This document shows positions 45,750 through 55,442 of a stretch of DNA of 64,000 nucleotides, in pieces (within the stretch, counting starts at the first letter, position 1; every line of letters begins with the position of its first letter). The notes below the pieces were generated by a model. That model saw nothing but the letters and a program-made list of their open reading frames with translations, ran no database searches and was not told the DNA's origin. Origin of the DNA: Agromyces mangrovi (GTDB lineage: Bacteria; Actinomycetota; Actinomycetes; Actinomycetales; Microbacteriaceae); NCBI RefSeq assembly GCF_030296695.1, contig NZ_AP027737.1, positions 3,410,001 to 3,474,000 of the forward strand, given 5' to 3'. The position numbers and the translations under genes are program-made.

Positions 45750-46931
45750 TCAGCGGCCCGCGACGCGCCTGCCCGAGGAGCGCCGCCCGGCCGAGCGGCC
45801 GCCGCCGAGCCCGATCGCAGCGAGCGACCCCGTGGTCGGCGCCGAGCGCGCGCGCCGGCGACGGCCTCCGCCGACGACCTCCCCCATGAGGTCGAGCAGT
45901 CGTGCGGCCGACCGGTCCCACCCGTACGCCTCGGCACGCGCGAGGGCGGCGGCGGACCGGCGCTCCCACTCCCCCGGCGCGTCGAGCGCGAGCACCTGCG
46001 CCGCGAGCCCGTCGGGGTCGTCGGGTGCGAAGAAGCGGGCGGCGTCGCCGCCGATCTCGCGGAAGATCGGGATGTCGCTGACCACGACGGGAGTTCCGAG
46101 CCGCATCGCCTCGACCAGCGGGATGCCGAAGCCCTCGGCGTTGGAGGCGTGCACGAGCGCCGTCGCTCCGGCGAGGAGCTCGCCGTACTCGGCGTCGCCC
46201 ACGCCGTCGTGGAAGACCAGTCGCGCCTGGGGCGCGAGCGCGGTGAGGCGGCGGCGCTCGGCGTCCGTGACGCGGCTGAGCAGGTGCAGCTCGTGGTCGG
46301 GCAGCCGCGCGGCGGCGCGCACGAGCGTGTCCACGCCCTTGTACGGCATGAACGACCCCATGTAGACGAGCCGTCCCCGGGTGGGCGCGCGCCTGGGCTG
46401 CTCGACCTGGACGAGCGCATCGGCGGCGTTCGGCACGACCGCGACGGGCCGCTCGGTCAGGTCGTGCTCGGCGATCAGCGAGGCGGTCGTGTCGGACACG
46501 GTCACGACGGCATCGGCGCGATTCAGGAGCATCCGCTGCGGCCACCAGGCGAGGTGGTACAGGCGCCAGAGGACGCGCACGAACGCCGGCAGGTCGCGCG
46601 GCGGGGTGGGGTGCTCGTAGTAGATGAGGTCGTGCAGCGTGAGCAGCAGGCGGTAGCGGCGCCCCCAGGAGCCCATGGTCTGCATGGGCGAGAACACGAC
46701 GTCGGGCTGCATGCGGTTGATCGTGCGGGCGATGAAGGGCTCGAGCACGCTCGTCGGCGAGCCGACGACGACCCACGGCAGGTCGGGCAGCAGGTCGAGC
46801 TGCCGGCGGTCGCTGATCAGCATGGTCACCGGGTGCAGCTTCGCGAGCTCGGTGACGATGCCCGCCGTGTACCGGCTGATGCCGTCGTGCCGGCCGATGC
46901 GGGTGTACCGGCAGTCGACGACGACCCTCAC
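45750..46931 (-). CDS. GT4-family glycosyltransferase
   Basis: A 393-residue GT-B enzyme. The N-terminal acceptor half starts MRVVVDCRYTRIGRHDGISRYT; the donor half has GRLVYMGSFMPYKGVDTLVRA and HASNAEGFGIPLVEAM with the E-x7-E motif that binds the sugar nucleotide. The C-terminal 35 residues are Gly/Arg-rich. It starts with GTG that overlaps the stop of the hydrolase gene (GTGA), so the two are coupled. Probably adds a sugar to a cell-surface polymer or lipid. Confidence 0.9.
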   Translation of the reverse strand: MRVVVDCRYTRIGRHDGISRYTAGIVTELAKLHPVTMLISDRRQLDLLPDLPWVVVGSPTSVLEPFIARTINRMQPDVVFSPMQTMGSWGRRYRLLLTLHDLIYYEHPTPPRDLPAFVRVLWRLYHLAWWPQRMLLNRADAVVTVSDTTASLIAEHDLTERPVAVVPNAADALVQVEQPRRAPTRGRLVYMGSFMPYKGVDTLVRAAARLPDHELHLLSRVTDAERRRLTALAPQARLVFHDGVGDAEYGELLAGATALVHASNAEGFGIPLVEAMRLGTPVVVSDIPIFREIGGDAARFFAPDDPDGLAAQVLALDAPGEWERRSAAALARAEAYGWDRSAARLLDLMGEVVGGGRRRRARSAPTTGSLAAIGLGGGRSAGRRSSGRRVAGR

Positions 46932-47844
46932 GCGGCGTCCCCGCGGGCCGTGCGCGCGTCGAGCCCGGCGAGGAAGGCGCGGATGTAGCCGGCCGCCGCG
47001 CCGGGGGTCTCGTAGTGGATGAGGTGGCCGACGCCGTCGATCACGCGCAGGCGCGAGTCGGCCAGCTGCGCGGCGAGCCGGTGCTGCGCCTCGACCGGGG
47101 TGATGTCGTCGCGCTCGGCGGCGACGAGCAGCACGGGCACCTCGATGCCGTCGGCGAAGTCGGAGACGTCGTGCTCGACGCTCGCGCGGAACGCCTCGAG
47201 CAGCATGTCGCGGTCGTGGAACACCGAGAAGTAGCGGTCGTGCTGGCCGTGGATGAACCGGCGCAGCCCGCGGTCGCGCGTCTTCGCCATGCTGACGCTC
47301 ATCACGCGCACGATCGCGCGGTTGCGCAGCAGCGCGTAGCCCATGCCGCGGGGCAGCAGCGCGGCGAGCCGGTAGTAGGCGATCGCGCCCTTGGTCAGCA
47401 TGGCGCGGGGCCCCTCGAGGGCGGGAGCGGCGATGGGGTTCACGAGCACGACGGCGGATGCCTCGAGGCCCCCGCGACCGCGGCGGAAACCACGATCGAG
47501 CCGAACGAGTGCCCGAGCACCACCGGCGGCTCGGCCAGGTCGAGGTGGGCGACGAACGCGCGCAACCACTGGGAGTAGCCGTCGATGTCGTGCCGCACCG
47601 GCAGCGGACCCGACGCGCCGAACCCCGGCAGGTCGGGGGCGAGGATGCGCACGCCGTCGAGCTGCGCCACGACCGGCTCGAGTCCGTGGTGGTCGCCGCG
47701 GAAGCCGTGCACGAGCACCAGCGTGCGGTCGGCGTGCGGGTCGCCGTAGTCCCACCAGCGCATCCGGGACCCGCCGATGGTGGCGGTGCGGCGCCGGACC
47801 GGGATACGCCGGAGCCCGGCGGCGTACGGCGAGTCGACGATCAT
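46928..47844 (-). CDS. Alpha/beta hydrolase (one-base frameshift)
   Basis: About 305 residues after repair. VLVHGFRGDHHG is the oxyanion loop, GHSFGSIV the nucleophile elbow (Ser near residue 116), ERDDITP the acid (Asp) and DGVGHLIHYETP the catalytic His. The frame breaks in CCCCC at 47469-47473; one more base gives AAVAGGLEASAVVLVNP. No signal peptide. Coupled to the GT4 gene by a four-base overlap. Confidence 0.88.
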
Positions 47845-47941
47845 CGCACCCAGTGTAGGCGGGCGCGGGCGGGGGTCCGGACGGGCGCCACTCCGCTGTG
47901 GGTACCGGTCGATGTGGGCGCCCGCTCGTAGGGTGACGAAC

Positions 47942-48640
47942 GTGGAGACCCTGCGACGCACCTGGACCGACCGACTCGCCGTGTTCGACCTGGAGACGAC
48001 GGGCGTCGATCCCGACACGTGCCGCATCGTCACGGCGCACCTCGGGGTGCTCGACGGCGAGGGGCACGTGATCGGCGCGCACGACTGGCTGCTCGATCCC
48101 GGCGTGGAGATCCCCGCTGAGGCGTCCGCGATCCACGGCGTCACGACGGCGCGTGCGCGGGCCGAGGGCATGCGCGCGCACGAGGGCGTCGCGCAGCTCG
48201 TCGACGCGATCGCCCACCTGCTCTCGACCGGCGTGCCGCTCGTGGCGTACAACGCCGCCTACGACCTCACCGTGCTCGACCGCGAGGCCCGCCGGTACGC
48301 GGTGCCGCCGCTCGACGCTCCGGCCCCCGTGATCGACCCGTACGTCATCGACAAGGCGCTCGACCGCTACCGTCGCGGCAAGCGCACGCTCTCGGTCACC
48401 GCGGCGCACTACGGCGTCGACCTCGACGCCGCGCACGAGGCATCCGCCGACGCCATCGCCGCGGGCCGCGTCGCCCTCGCGCTCGCCGGGGCGTTCCCCG
48501 AGCTGCTCGCCGTCGAGCTGCCCGAGCTGCACGCGCGTCAGGTCGGGTGGGCGCGCGACCAGGCCGCCAGCTACCAGGCGTGGCGTCGCGCGAACGGCAG
48601 CCCCGAGTTCACGACGTCGGGCGCCTGGCCGCTCCGCTGA
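47942..48640 (+). CDS. DEDDh 3'-5' exonuclease (DNA polymerase III epsilon-like)
   Basis: A 232-residue exonuclease domain: VFDLETTGVDPDTC (Exo I, Asp-x-Glu), VAYNAAYDLTVL (Exo II, Asp), and HEASADAIAAGRVAL (Exo III, His-x4-Asp). It can proofread or degrade single-stranded DNA; in actinobacteria such proteins are separate from the replicase, where DnaE1 proofreads by its PHP domain. GTG start at 47942. A strong hairpin follows. Confidence 0.93.
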   Translation: METLRRTWTDRLAVFDLETTGVDPDTCRIVTAHLGVLDGEGHVIGAHDWLLDPGVEIPAEASAIHGVTTARARAEGMRAHEGVAQLVDAIAHLLSTGVPLVAYNAAYDLTVLDREARRYAVPPLDAPAPVIDPYVIDKALDRYRRGKRTLSVTAAHYGVDLDAAHEASADAIAAGRVALALAGAFPELLAVELPELHARQVGWARDQAASYQAWRRANGSPEFTTSGAWPLR

Positions 48641-48688
48641 GCCGCCACCGGACCGCCAAGCGCGCCGGTCGCCCGTTTCCGGGCATGC

Positions 48689-48724
48689 CGAAGGGCCGGG
48701 CGGTCGAGACCGCCCGGCCCTTCG
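48689..48724. terminator. Strong bidirectional hairpin
   Basis: Perfect 17-base arms (CGAAGGGCCGGGCGGTC and its complement) separated by GA only, between convergent exonuclease and rpmE2 genes. Very stable stem; no T-run. Confidence 0.8.
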
Positions 48725-48732
48725 CGGCGTGA

Positions 48733-48984
48733 CTACTTGCCGAAGTTCTTGAAGCGCTGGTTGAACTTCTCGACGCGGCCGGCCGAGTCGAGGATGCGCT
48801 GCTTGCCCGTGTAGAACGGGTGCGAGGCCGAGGAGATCTCGACGTCGATGACCGGGTAGGTGTTGCCGTCCTCCCACTCGATCGTCTTGTCGCTCGAGAC
48901 GGTCGAACGGGTGAGGAACGTCGCACCCGACGAGAGGTCGCGGAAGACCACCGGAGCGTAGTCGGGGTGGATGTCAGTCTTCAT
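48733..48984 (-). CDS. rpmE2: Ribosomal protein L31 type B
   Basis: An 83-residue protein beginning [20 protein letters not shown] and ending [11 protein letters not shown]. It lacks the CxxC zinc site of type A L31, so it is the C-minus paralogue used when zinc is scarce. In many actinobacteria the zinc regulator Zur represses it; I did not find a convincing Zur box in the 109 bases upstream. Type A may lie elsewhere. Confidence 0.97.
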   Translation of the reverse strand: MKTDIHPDYAPVVFRDLSSGATFLTRSTVSSDKTIEWEDGNTYPVIDVEISSASHPFYTGKQRILDSAGRVEKFNQRFKNFGK

Positions 48985-49093
48985 CAGTGTTCCTTGCTGG
49001 TGGATTGCGGGGATCTGCCGCCGGAACGGCGCAGAAGCGTGTGGGCCCGTCGGGGCCAGCTATCGATCTTAGCAGATTCGGGCCGGATGCCCG

Positions 49094-49879
49094 TCACTCG
49101 GCGCGCGCGAAGTAGCGCCCGTCGCGCTCCTCGAGCGTGATGTCCATGCCGAACGCGCGCGAGAGGTGCTCCCCCGTGAGGGTCTCCTCGAGCGGCCCGG
49201 CCTGCACGACGCCGCCGTCGGCGAGGAGCATGGCGTGGGTGAACCCGTTCGGGATCTCCTCGACGTGGTGGGTGACCATGACGATCGCCGGGGCGGCCGT
49301 CGAGCTCGCGTACCCGCCGAGCAGGTGCACGAGCTCCTCGCGGGCACCCAGGTCGAGGCTCGCGGCGGGCTCGTCGAGCAGCAGCAGTTCGGGATCGGTC
49401 ATGACCGAGCGGGCGATCTGCACGCGCTTCTGCTCGCCGTCGCTCAGGCTGCCGAAGCGGCGGTCGGCGAGCTCGTCGAGCTTCCACTCCGACAGCACGC
49501 GCTGCGCGCGGCGGGTGTCGATGTCCTCGTACTCCTCGTTCCAGCGGCCGGTGACCGAGTACGCCGCGGTGAGCACGACGTCGAGCACCGTCTCGTTCTT
49601 GGGCACCTTGCGGGCCATCGCCGTGGAGGCGAAGCCGATCATGGGGCGCAGCTCGAACACGTCGACCTTGCCGAGCTGCTCCTGGAGGATCTCCGCGGTG
49701 CCCGACGAGGGGTGCATGGCGGCTGCGGCGATCTGCAGCAGCGTGGTCTTCCCGGCGCCGTTCGGGCCGAGGACGACCCACCGCTGGTCCGACTCCACCG
49801 TCCAGTCCACGCCGTCGAGGATGGTGTTGCCGTCTCGGACGACCGAGACGTCGGTGAGCTGGAGCACGGTGGTCGCCAT
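49094..49879 (-). CDS. ABC transporter ATP-binding protein
   Basis: A 261-residue ATPase: Walker A GPNGAGKTT, Q-loop replaced by a longer insertion (MIGFASTAMARKVP), signature LSDGEQKRV, Walker B LLLLDEPAASLDL, H-loop VTHHVEEIP. No permease gene is adjacent; the family includes soluble regulators of unknown role. The insertion and the signature LSDGE (not LSGGQ) suggest the subgroup of actinobacterial stand-alone ATPases similar to molybdenum ABC proteins. Confidence 0.88.
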   Translation of the reverse strand: MATTVLQLTDVSVVRDGNTILDGVDWTVESDQRWVVLGPNGAGKTTLLQIAAAAMHPSSGTAEILQEQLGKVDVFELRPMIGFASTAMARKVPKNETVLDVVLTAAYSVTGRWNEEYEDIDTRRAQRVLSEWKLDELADRRFGSLSDGEQKRVQIARSVMTDPELLLLDEPAASLDLGAREELVHLLGGYASSTAAPAIVMVTHHVEEIPNGFTHAMLLADGGVVQAGPLEETLTGEHLSRAFGMDITLEERDGRYFARAE

Positions 49880-49944
49880 GCCTCAATGCTATCCATCCCG
49901 CGCGGGTGGTCCGTGCCGCCGGGAGGGGTCGGTGGATGCCCGGG

Positions 49945-51138
49945 TCAGCCGGATGCGGCCAGCACCTCGGCGTAGATCTCGCGGGTGCGATCCGCGATGG
50001 CGGCCCAGTCGAACTGGCGCTCGGCACGCTCTCGCCCGGCGCGACCGTACTCCGCGGCGCGGGCCGGGTCGTCGACCACCTCGGTCAGCGTCGCGGCGAG
50101 GTCGGCGACGAACCGGTCGGGGTCGACCGGGGTGCCCGTGCCGTCCTGCACCTGCTCGATCGGCACGAGCCGACCGGTGACCCCGTCGTCGACGACCTCG
50201 GGGATGCCCCCGGTGGCCGTGCCGACGACCGCGATGCCGCAGGCCATGGCCTCGAGGTTCACGATGCCGAGCGGCTCGTACACCGATGGGCACACGAACG
50301 TCGTGCCCGCGCTCAGCACCGCGGAGAGTTCGGGCTGCGGCAGCAGCCGCTCGATCCAGACCACGCCGTCGCGCTCGGCGCGGAGCTCCTCGACGAGCCC
50401 GGTGACCTCCGCCATGATCTCGGGCGTGTCGGGCGCGCCGGCGCAGAGCACGAGCTGCACGTCGGCGGGCAGCGCCCGCGCCGCGCGGAGCAGGTACGGC
50501 AGGCCCTTCTGCCGCGTGATGCGCCCGACGAACACGACCGAGCGGCGGTCGGGGTCGATGCCGAGCGCACGCACGGCGTCGGGATCGTCGCGCGGCGTCC
50601 AGCGCTCGAGGTCGATGCCGTTGTAGACGACGCGCACGTCGGCGGGGTCGAGCGCCGGGTAGCTGCGCAGGATGTCGCGCCGCATCCCCTCGCTCACCGC
50701 GATCACCGCGTCGGCGGACTCGAAGGCCGTGCGCTCCGCCCAGCTCGAGACGCGGTAGCCGCCGCCCAGCTGCTCGGCCTTCCAGGGCCGGAGCGGCTCG
50801 AGGCTGTGCGCGGTGACGACGTGCGGGGCACCGTGCAGCAGCTTCGCGAGGTGCCCGGCGGAGTTCGCGTACCAGGTGTGGGAGTGCACGACGTCGGCCT
50901 CACCGGCATCCTGCGCCATCGCCAGGTCGACGCCGAGCGTGCTGATCGCCGGGTTGGCCCGCTCGAGCCCGCCCGGTACCGCGTACGCCACGGTGTCGGG
51001 TTCGTCGCGGGGTGCGCCGAAGCACCGCACGGTCACGTCGATGTCGCGCCGCAGGGCTCGCACGAGCTCGGCGACGTGCACGCCGGCGCCCCCGTAGACC
51101 TCCGGCGGATACTCACGAGTCATCAGGTCCACGCGCAT
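49945..51138 (-). CDS. glgA: Actinobacterial GlgA/GlgM-type glycogen/maltose-1-phosphate synthase
   Basis: A 397-residue GT4-type enzyme: VDLMTREYPPEVYGGAGVHVAEL (acceptor loop), VVFVGRITRQKGLPYLLRA and SVYEPLGIVNLEAMACG with the donor-site Glu pair. It is shorter than E. coli GlgA and resembles the mycobacterial protein that makes alpha-maltose 1-phosphate from ADP-glucose and glucose 1-phosphate. It diverges from glgC, as in Mycobacterium. The intergenic 82 bases carry ATGTCGC (51137-51143) and GCGACAT (51164-51170), a possible shared operator. Confidence 0.9.
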   Translation of the reverse strand: MRVDLMTREYPPEVYGGAGVHVAELVRALRRDIDVTVRCFGAPRDEPDTVAYAVPGGLERANPAISTLGVDLAMAQDAGEADVVHSHTWYANSAGHLAKLLHGAPHVVTAHSLEPLRPWKAEQLGGGYRVSSWAERTAFESADAVIAVSEGMRRDILRSYPALDPADVRVVYNGIDLERWTPRDDPDAVRALGIDPDRRSVVFVGRITRQKGLPYLLRAARALPADVQLVLCAGAPDTPEIMAEVTGLVEELRAERDGVVWIERLLPQPELSAVLSAGTTFVCPSVYEPLGIVNLEAMACGIAVVGTATGGIPEVVDDGVTGRLVPIEQVQDGTGTPVDPDRFVADLAATLTEVVDDPARAAEYGRAGRERAERQFDWAAIADRTREIYAEVLAASG

Positions 51139-51220
51139 GTCGCCAACCTAGCGCAGTCGCATTGCGACATCCGTCGTCAAACCCCTACGGTTCGGGCGAC
51201 GACCTGACTACGCTGGGGCC

Positions 51221-52466
<1,246 letters not shown>

Positions 52467-52467
52467 C

Positions 52468-53133
52468 GTGACCGACGGCACCGAGCGGCGCGCGGGCGCC
52501 GCGTTCGTCGTCGTGCTCGACGCCGACTCGACGCTGCTCGTCGACGAGGCGATCGAGCTGATCGCGGATGCCGCGGGCACGCGCGCGCACGTCGCCGACG
52601 TGACCGAGCGGGCCATGCGCGGCGAGCTCGACTTCGCGGCGAGCCTGCGCGAACGGGTCGCGACGCTCGCCGGCCTGCCCGTCGCAGCGCTCGACGAGGT
52701 GCGCACGCGGGTCGAGGTCACCCGGGGCGCGCAGGAGCTCGTCGACCGCGTGCACGAGCGCGGCGGACGCGTCGGCGTGGTCTCGGGCGGGTTCCACGAG
52801 CTGCTCGACCCGATCGCCGAGCGGCTCGGGCTCGACCACTGCCGGGCGAACCGGCTCGAGGTGCAGGACGGCGTGCTCACGGGCCGCGTGACGGGCGACA
52901 TCGTCGACGCGGCCGCGAAGGAGCGGGCGCTGCACGAGTGGACGGCTGCGGCCGGCCTCGACGCGTCGCGCGCGATCGCGGTCGGCGACGGCGCGAACGA
53001 CCTGCAGATGCTCGGCGCCGCGGCGCTCGGCGTCGCGTTCCGCGCGAAGCCGGTCGTGCGCGCGCGGGCCGACGTCGCGATCGACGAGGCGGACCTCTCG
53101 ACGGTGCTCGCGCTGCTCGGCCTGCGCGGCTGA
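52468..53133 (+). CDS. serB: Phosphoserine phosphatase SerB
   Basis: A 221-residue HAD phosphatase without ACT domains. Motif I LDADSTLLVDEA, motif II VVSGGFHELLDPIAERLGLDH, motif III Lys in AAKERALHEW and motif IV AVGDGANDLQMLGAAALGVAF match SerB. It makes L-serine from phosphoserine. GTG start at 52468 lies one base after the glgC stop. The shared operon with glgC may be chance or may link glycolytic carbon use; no evidence decides. Confidence 0.92.
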   Translation: MTDGTERRAGAAFVVVLDADSTLLVDEAIELIADAAGTRAHVADVTERAMRGELDFAASLRERVATLAGLPVAALDEVRTRVEVTRGAQELVDRVHERGGRVGVVSGGFHELLDPIAERLGLDHCRANRLEVQDGVLTGRVTGDIVDAAAKERALHEWTAAAGLDASRAIAVGDGANDLQMLGAAALGVAFRAKPVVRARADVAIDEADLSTVLALLGLRG

Positions 53134-53136
53134 ACC

Positions 53137-53182
53137 CGAGCGGATGCCGGTGGGCGCGCGTGGCCTCAGGGGCATCCGCTCG
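53137..53182. terminator. Hairpin terminator built from the GGATGCC word
   Basis: Arms CGAGCGGATGCC (53137-53148) and GGCATCCGCTCG (53171-53182) lie between the convergent serB and fabG genes. The stem is formed by an inverted pair of the over-represented word GGATGCC. Confidence 0.7.
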
Positions 53183-53208
53183 CCCTCACCGCATGGGTCG
53201 CGCCGGGG

Positions 53209-53919
53209 TCAGTGCCCCATGCCGAGGCCGCCGTCGACCGGGATGACCGCGCCGGACACGTAGCCGGCGTCGTCGCTCGCGACCCAGGAGACCACGCGCG
53301 CGACCTCGTCGGGCGTCGCGAACCGGCCCGCGGGGATGTTCGCCTTGTACTGCGCCTGCTGCTCCTCGGGGAGCGCGGCGGTCATGTCGGTCTCGATGAA
53401 CCCGGGCGCGACGACGTTGGCGGTGATGCCGCGGCCGCCGAGCTCGCGCGTGACCGAGCGGGCGAAGCCGACGAGCGCCGACTTCGACGAGGCGTAGTTC
53501 ACCTGGCCGGCCGAACCGTACAGGCCGACGACGCTCGAGATGAGCACGATGCGGCCGTAGCGGCCCTTGAGCATGCCCTTCGACGCGCGCTTGACGACGC
53601 GGAAGGTGCCGGTGAGGTTGGTGTCGACGACGCTCGTGAAGTCGTCCTCGCTCATGCGCATGAGCAGCATGTCGCGCGTGACGCCCGCGTTCGCGACGAG
53701 CACCTCGACCGGCCCGAGCTGCTGCTCGACCTCGGTGAAGGCGGCGTCGACGGAGGCCTGGTCGGTGACGTCGGCGCGCACGGTGAGCGTGCCCTCGGGG
53801 CCCTCGCCCGAGCGGGCGGTCACGGCGACGCGGTGCCCCAGCTCGACGAAGCGCTGGGCGATGGCGTAGCCGATGCCCCGGTTGCCTCCGGTCACGAGTA
53901 CGGTGCGGCTGTCGGTCAT
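53209..53919 (-). CDS. fabG: 3-oxoacyl-ACP reductase FabG
   Basis: A 236-residue SDR: TGGNRGIGYAIA, NAGVTRD, catalytic Ser-Tyr-Lys in LISSVVGLYGSAGQVNYASSKSAL, and the FabG-type tail AGYVSGAVIPVDGG. It reduces beta-ketoacyl-ACP in type II fatty acid synthesis. ATG 53919. Transcribed alone; the next gene upstream (DUF3099) diverges. Confidence 0.88.
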   Translation of the reverse strand: MTDSRTVLVTGGNRGIGYAIAQRFVELGHRVAVTARSGEGPEGTLTVRADVTDQASVDAAFTEVEQQLGPVEVLVANAGVTRDMLLMRMSEDDFTSVVDTNLTGTFRVVKRASKGMLKGRYGRIVLISSVVGLYGSAGQVNYASSKSALVGFARSVTRELGGRGITANVVAPGFIETDMTAALPEEQQAQYKANIPAGRFATPDEVARVVSWVASDDAGYVSGAVIPVDGGLGMGH

Positions 53920-54020
53920 GGTTCTCCGTTCCTCGGGTGCGGGCCGCGTCTCAGCATAGGGCGTCACCCATGCGCTCCGACGGACGTACCCTTGAGGGAG
54001 GGGCTCTCGCCCCGCACATC

Positions 54021-54308
54021 ATGATGAAGCATCCGCAATCGGTCACCGCGCTCCCCCAGTCTCCCGACGACGAGCGGCGATCGCGCATGCGCAAGTACAC
54101 GATCGCCATGTCGATCCGCGTCGTCTGCGTCGTGTGCATGATCTGGGCCGAGGGCTGGTGGCTCGCGGTCTGCGCCGCCGGCGCGATCTTCCTGCCCTAC
54201 GTCGCGGTCGTGCTCGCGAACGTGAACATGTCGCGGCCGGGTGCCGTGGAGCGGCCCGGCGCGATCCTGCCGACGGCGCCGCGCGAGCGGACGGACGAGA
54301 CGCCGTGA
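54021..54308 (+). CDS. DUF3099 family membrane protein
   Basis: A 95-residue protein with two helices (VVCVVCMIWAEGWWLAVCAAG and FLPYVAVVLAN) of the DUF3099 family, widespread in actinobacteria and of unknown function. Its TGA overlaps the GTG of the next gene (GTGA), which in turn overlaps SURF1 in the same way, so the three genes are translated as a chain. Confidence 0.85.
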   Translation: MMKHPQSVTALPQSPDDERRSRMRKYTIAMSIRVVCVVCMIWAEGWWLAVCAAGAIFLPYVAVVLANVNMSRPGAVERPGAILPTAPRERTDETP

Positions 54309-54574
54309 TCGGACTGGACGCCCCCGCGGACGTGCAGACCTGCTCGAGGGCCGGATGCCGCGAGCACGCGACGCACCGCATCGACTGGCGCAATCCGCGC
54401 ATCCACGCCGAGGATCGGCGGAAGACGTGGCTCGCCTGCGACGAGCACGTCGGTTTCCTGCGCGACTTCCTCGCCGCGCGCGACTTCCCGCTCGAGGTCT
54501 CCCCGCTCGAGGACGCTCGCGTGCCTGACGACGCTCCGCTGCCCGACGACGACACGACGGCGGAGACGCGGTGA
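54305..54574 (+). CDS. Small Cys/His-rich protein, possible zinc site
   Basis: An 89-residue soluble protein. CSRAGCREHATHRI and LACDEHVGFLRD supply Cys, Cys, His, His, Cys, His, enough for a zinc site in the first 55 residues; the last 25 residues are acidic and likely disordered. RIDWRNPRIHAEDRRKTW is the conserved-looking core. I recall similar small proteins next to SURF1 in related genomes but know no function. Overlaps DUF3099 and SURF1 genes by four bases each. Confidence 0.75.
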   Translation: MIGLDAPADVQTCSRAGCREHATHRIDWRNPRIHAEDRRKTWLACDEHVGFLRDFLAARDFPLEVSPLEDARVPDDAPLPDDDTTAETR

Positions 54575-55403
54575 GCGACTGGGGGTTCCTGCTCAGCAGG
54601 CGCTGGGCGGGGTACCTGGCACTGACGGTCGTGTTCGCGATCGTCTGCTGCTGCCTGGGCGCGTGGCAGCTCGCGCGACGCGCCGAGGCGCTGACCGAGG
54701 TCTCGCGGATCGACGCGAACTACGACGCCGAGCCCGTCGCGATCGACGAGGCGCTGCCCGAGCCGGGCGAGTTCGACGAGGACCTCAAGTGGCTGCCCGT
54801 GGCGGTGAGCGGCGAGTGGATGCCCGAGGAGGAGGTGCTCGTGCGCAACCGGCCCTACTCCGGCGCGACCGGGTACGAGGTGATCACGCCGTTCCGTCTC
54901 GACGACGGCACCGTGTTCATGATCGACCGCGGCTGGGTGAGCGCGCCGGTCGACGGCACCGCGGTCGACGTGCCCCCGTTCCCGACGGCCGGGTCGAGGT
55001 CGCCGCTCGGCTGAAGGCCGGCGAGGACGTCATCGCCGGGCGCAGCTCGACCGACGAGCTGCTCGCGACCATCGACCTCGACGAGCTCGCCGATCGCGTC
55101 GACGCGCCCGCGTACACGGGCGCGTACGGACTGCTCGTGCAGTCGGGCGCAGAGGCGAACGAACCGCCGCTGCCCGCGACCCGCCCGGTGCGCGACGAAG
55201 GCCCGCACCTGTCGTACGCGTTCCAGTGGTTCGTGTTCGCGCTCATGGCGTTCATCGGCCTCGGCTGGGCGGCGCGCCAGGAGCGGCGCGCGCTCACCCT
55301 CGACGACGACGAGGCCGAGACGCCCGAACCCCAGCCCCGTCCGCGGCGCCGCGCGCCCAGCGACGACGAGGTCGAGGACGGCATCCTCGACGGCACGCGC
55401 TGA
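54571..55403 (+). CDS. SURF1-family cytochrome oxidase assembly protein (one-base frameshift)
   Basis: About 277 residues after repair: helix near the start (RRWAGYLALTVVFAIVCCCLGAWQLARR), the soluble SURF1 domain (GEWMPEEEVLVRNRPYSGATGYEVITPFRL, MIDRGWV), and the second helix (HLSYAFQWFVFALMAFIGLGW). SURF1 helps insert haem into cytochrome oxidase. The frame breaks in CCC at 54981-54983; one more C gives VPPFPDGRVEVAARLKAGED. GTG start overlaps the preceding gene. Confidence 0.9.
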
Positions 55404-55411
55404 CGGGCGGA

Positions 55412-55436
55412 GCGTCGCCCCGGGGCATCCGCCCGG
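55412..55436 (+). repeat. Intergenic 3'-end repeat with GGGGCATCCGC core, copy 2
   Basis: GCGTCGCCC, one variable base, GGGGCATCCGC and CCG again, near-identical to 24403-24428, nine bases after the SURF1 stop and before the convergent ABC-F stop. Confidence 0.55.
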
Positions 55437-55442
55437 CCTCGC

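Noticed and set aside
53209..53919. fabG as part of a larger fatty-acid operon here
   Set aside because: The neighbours (serB and DUF3099) face it or diverge and are unrelated.
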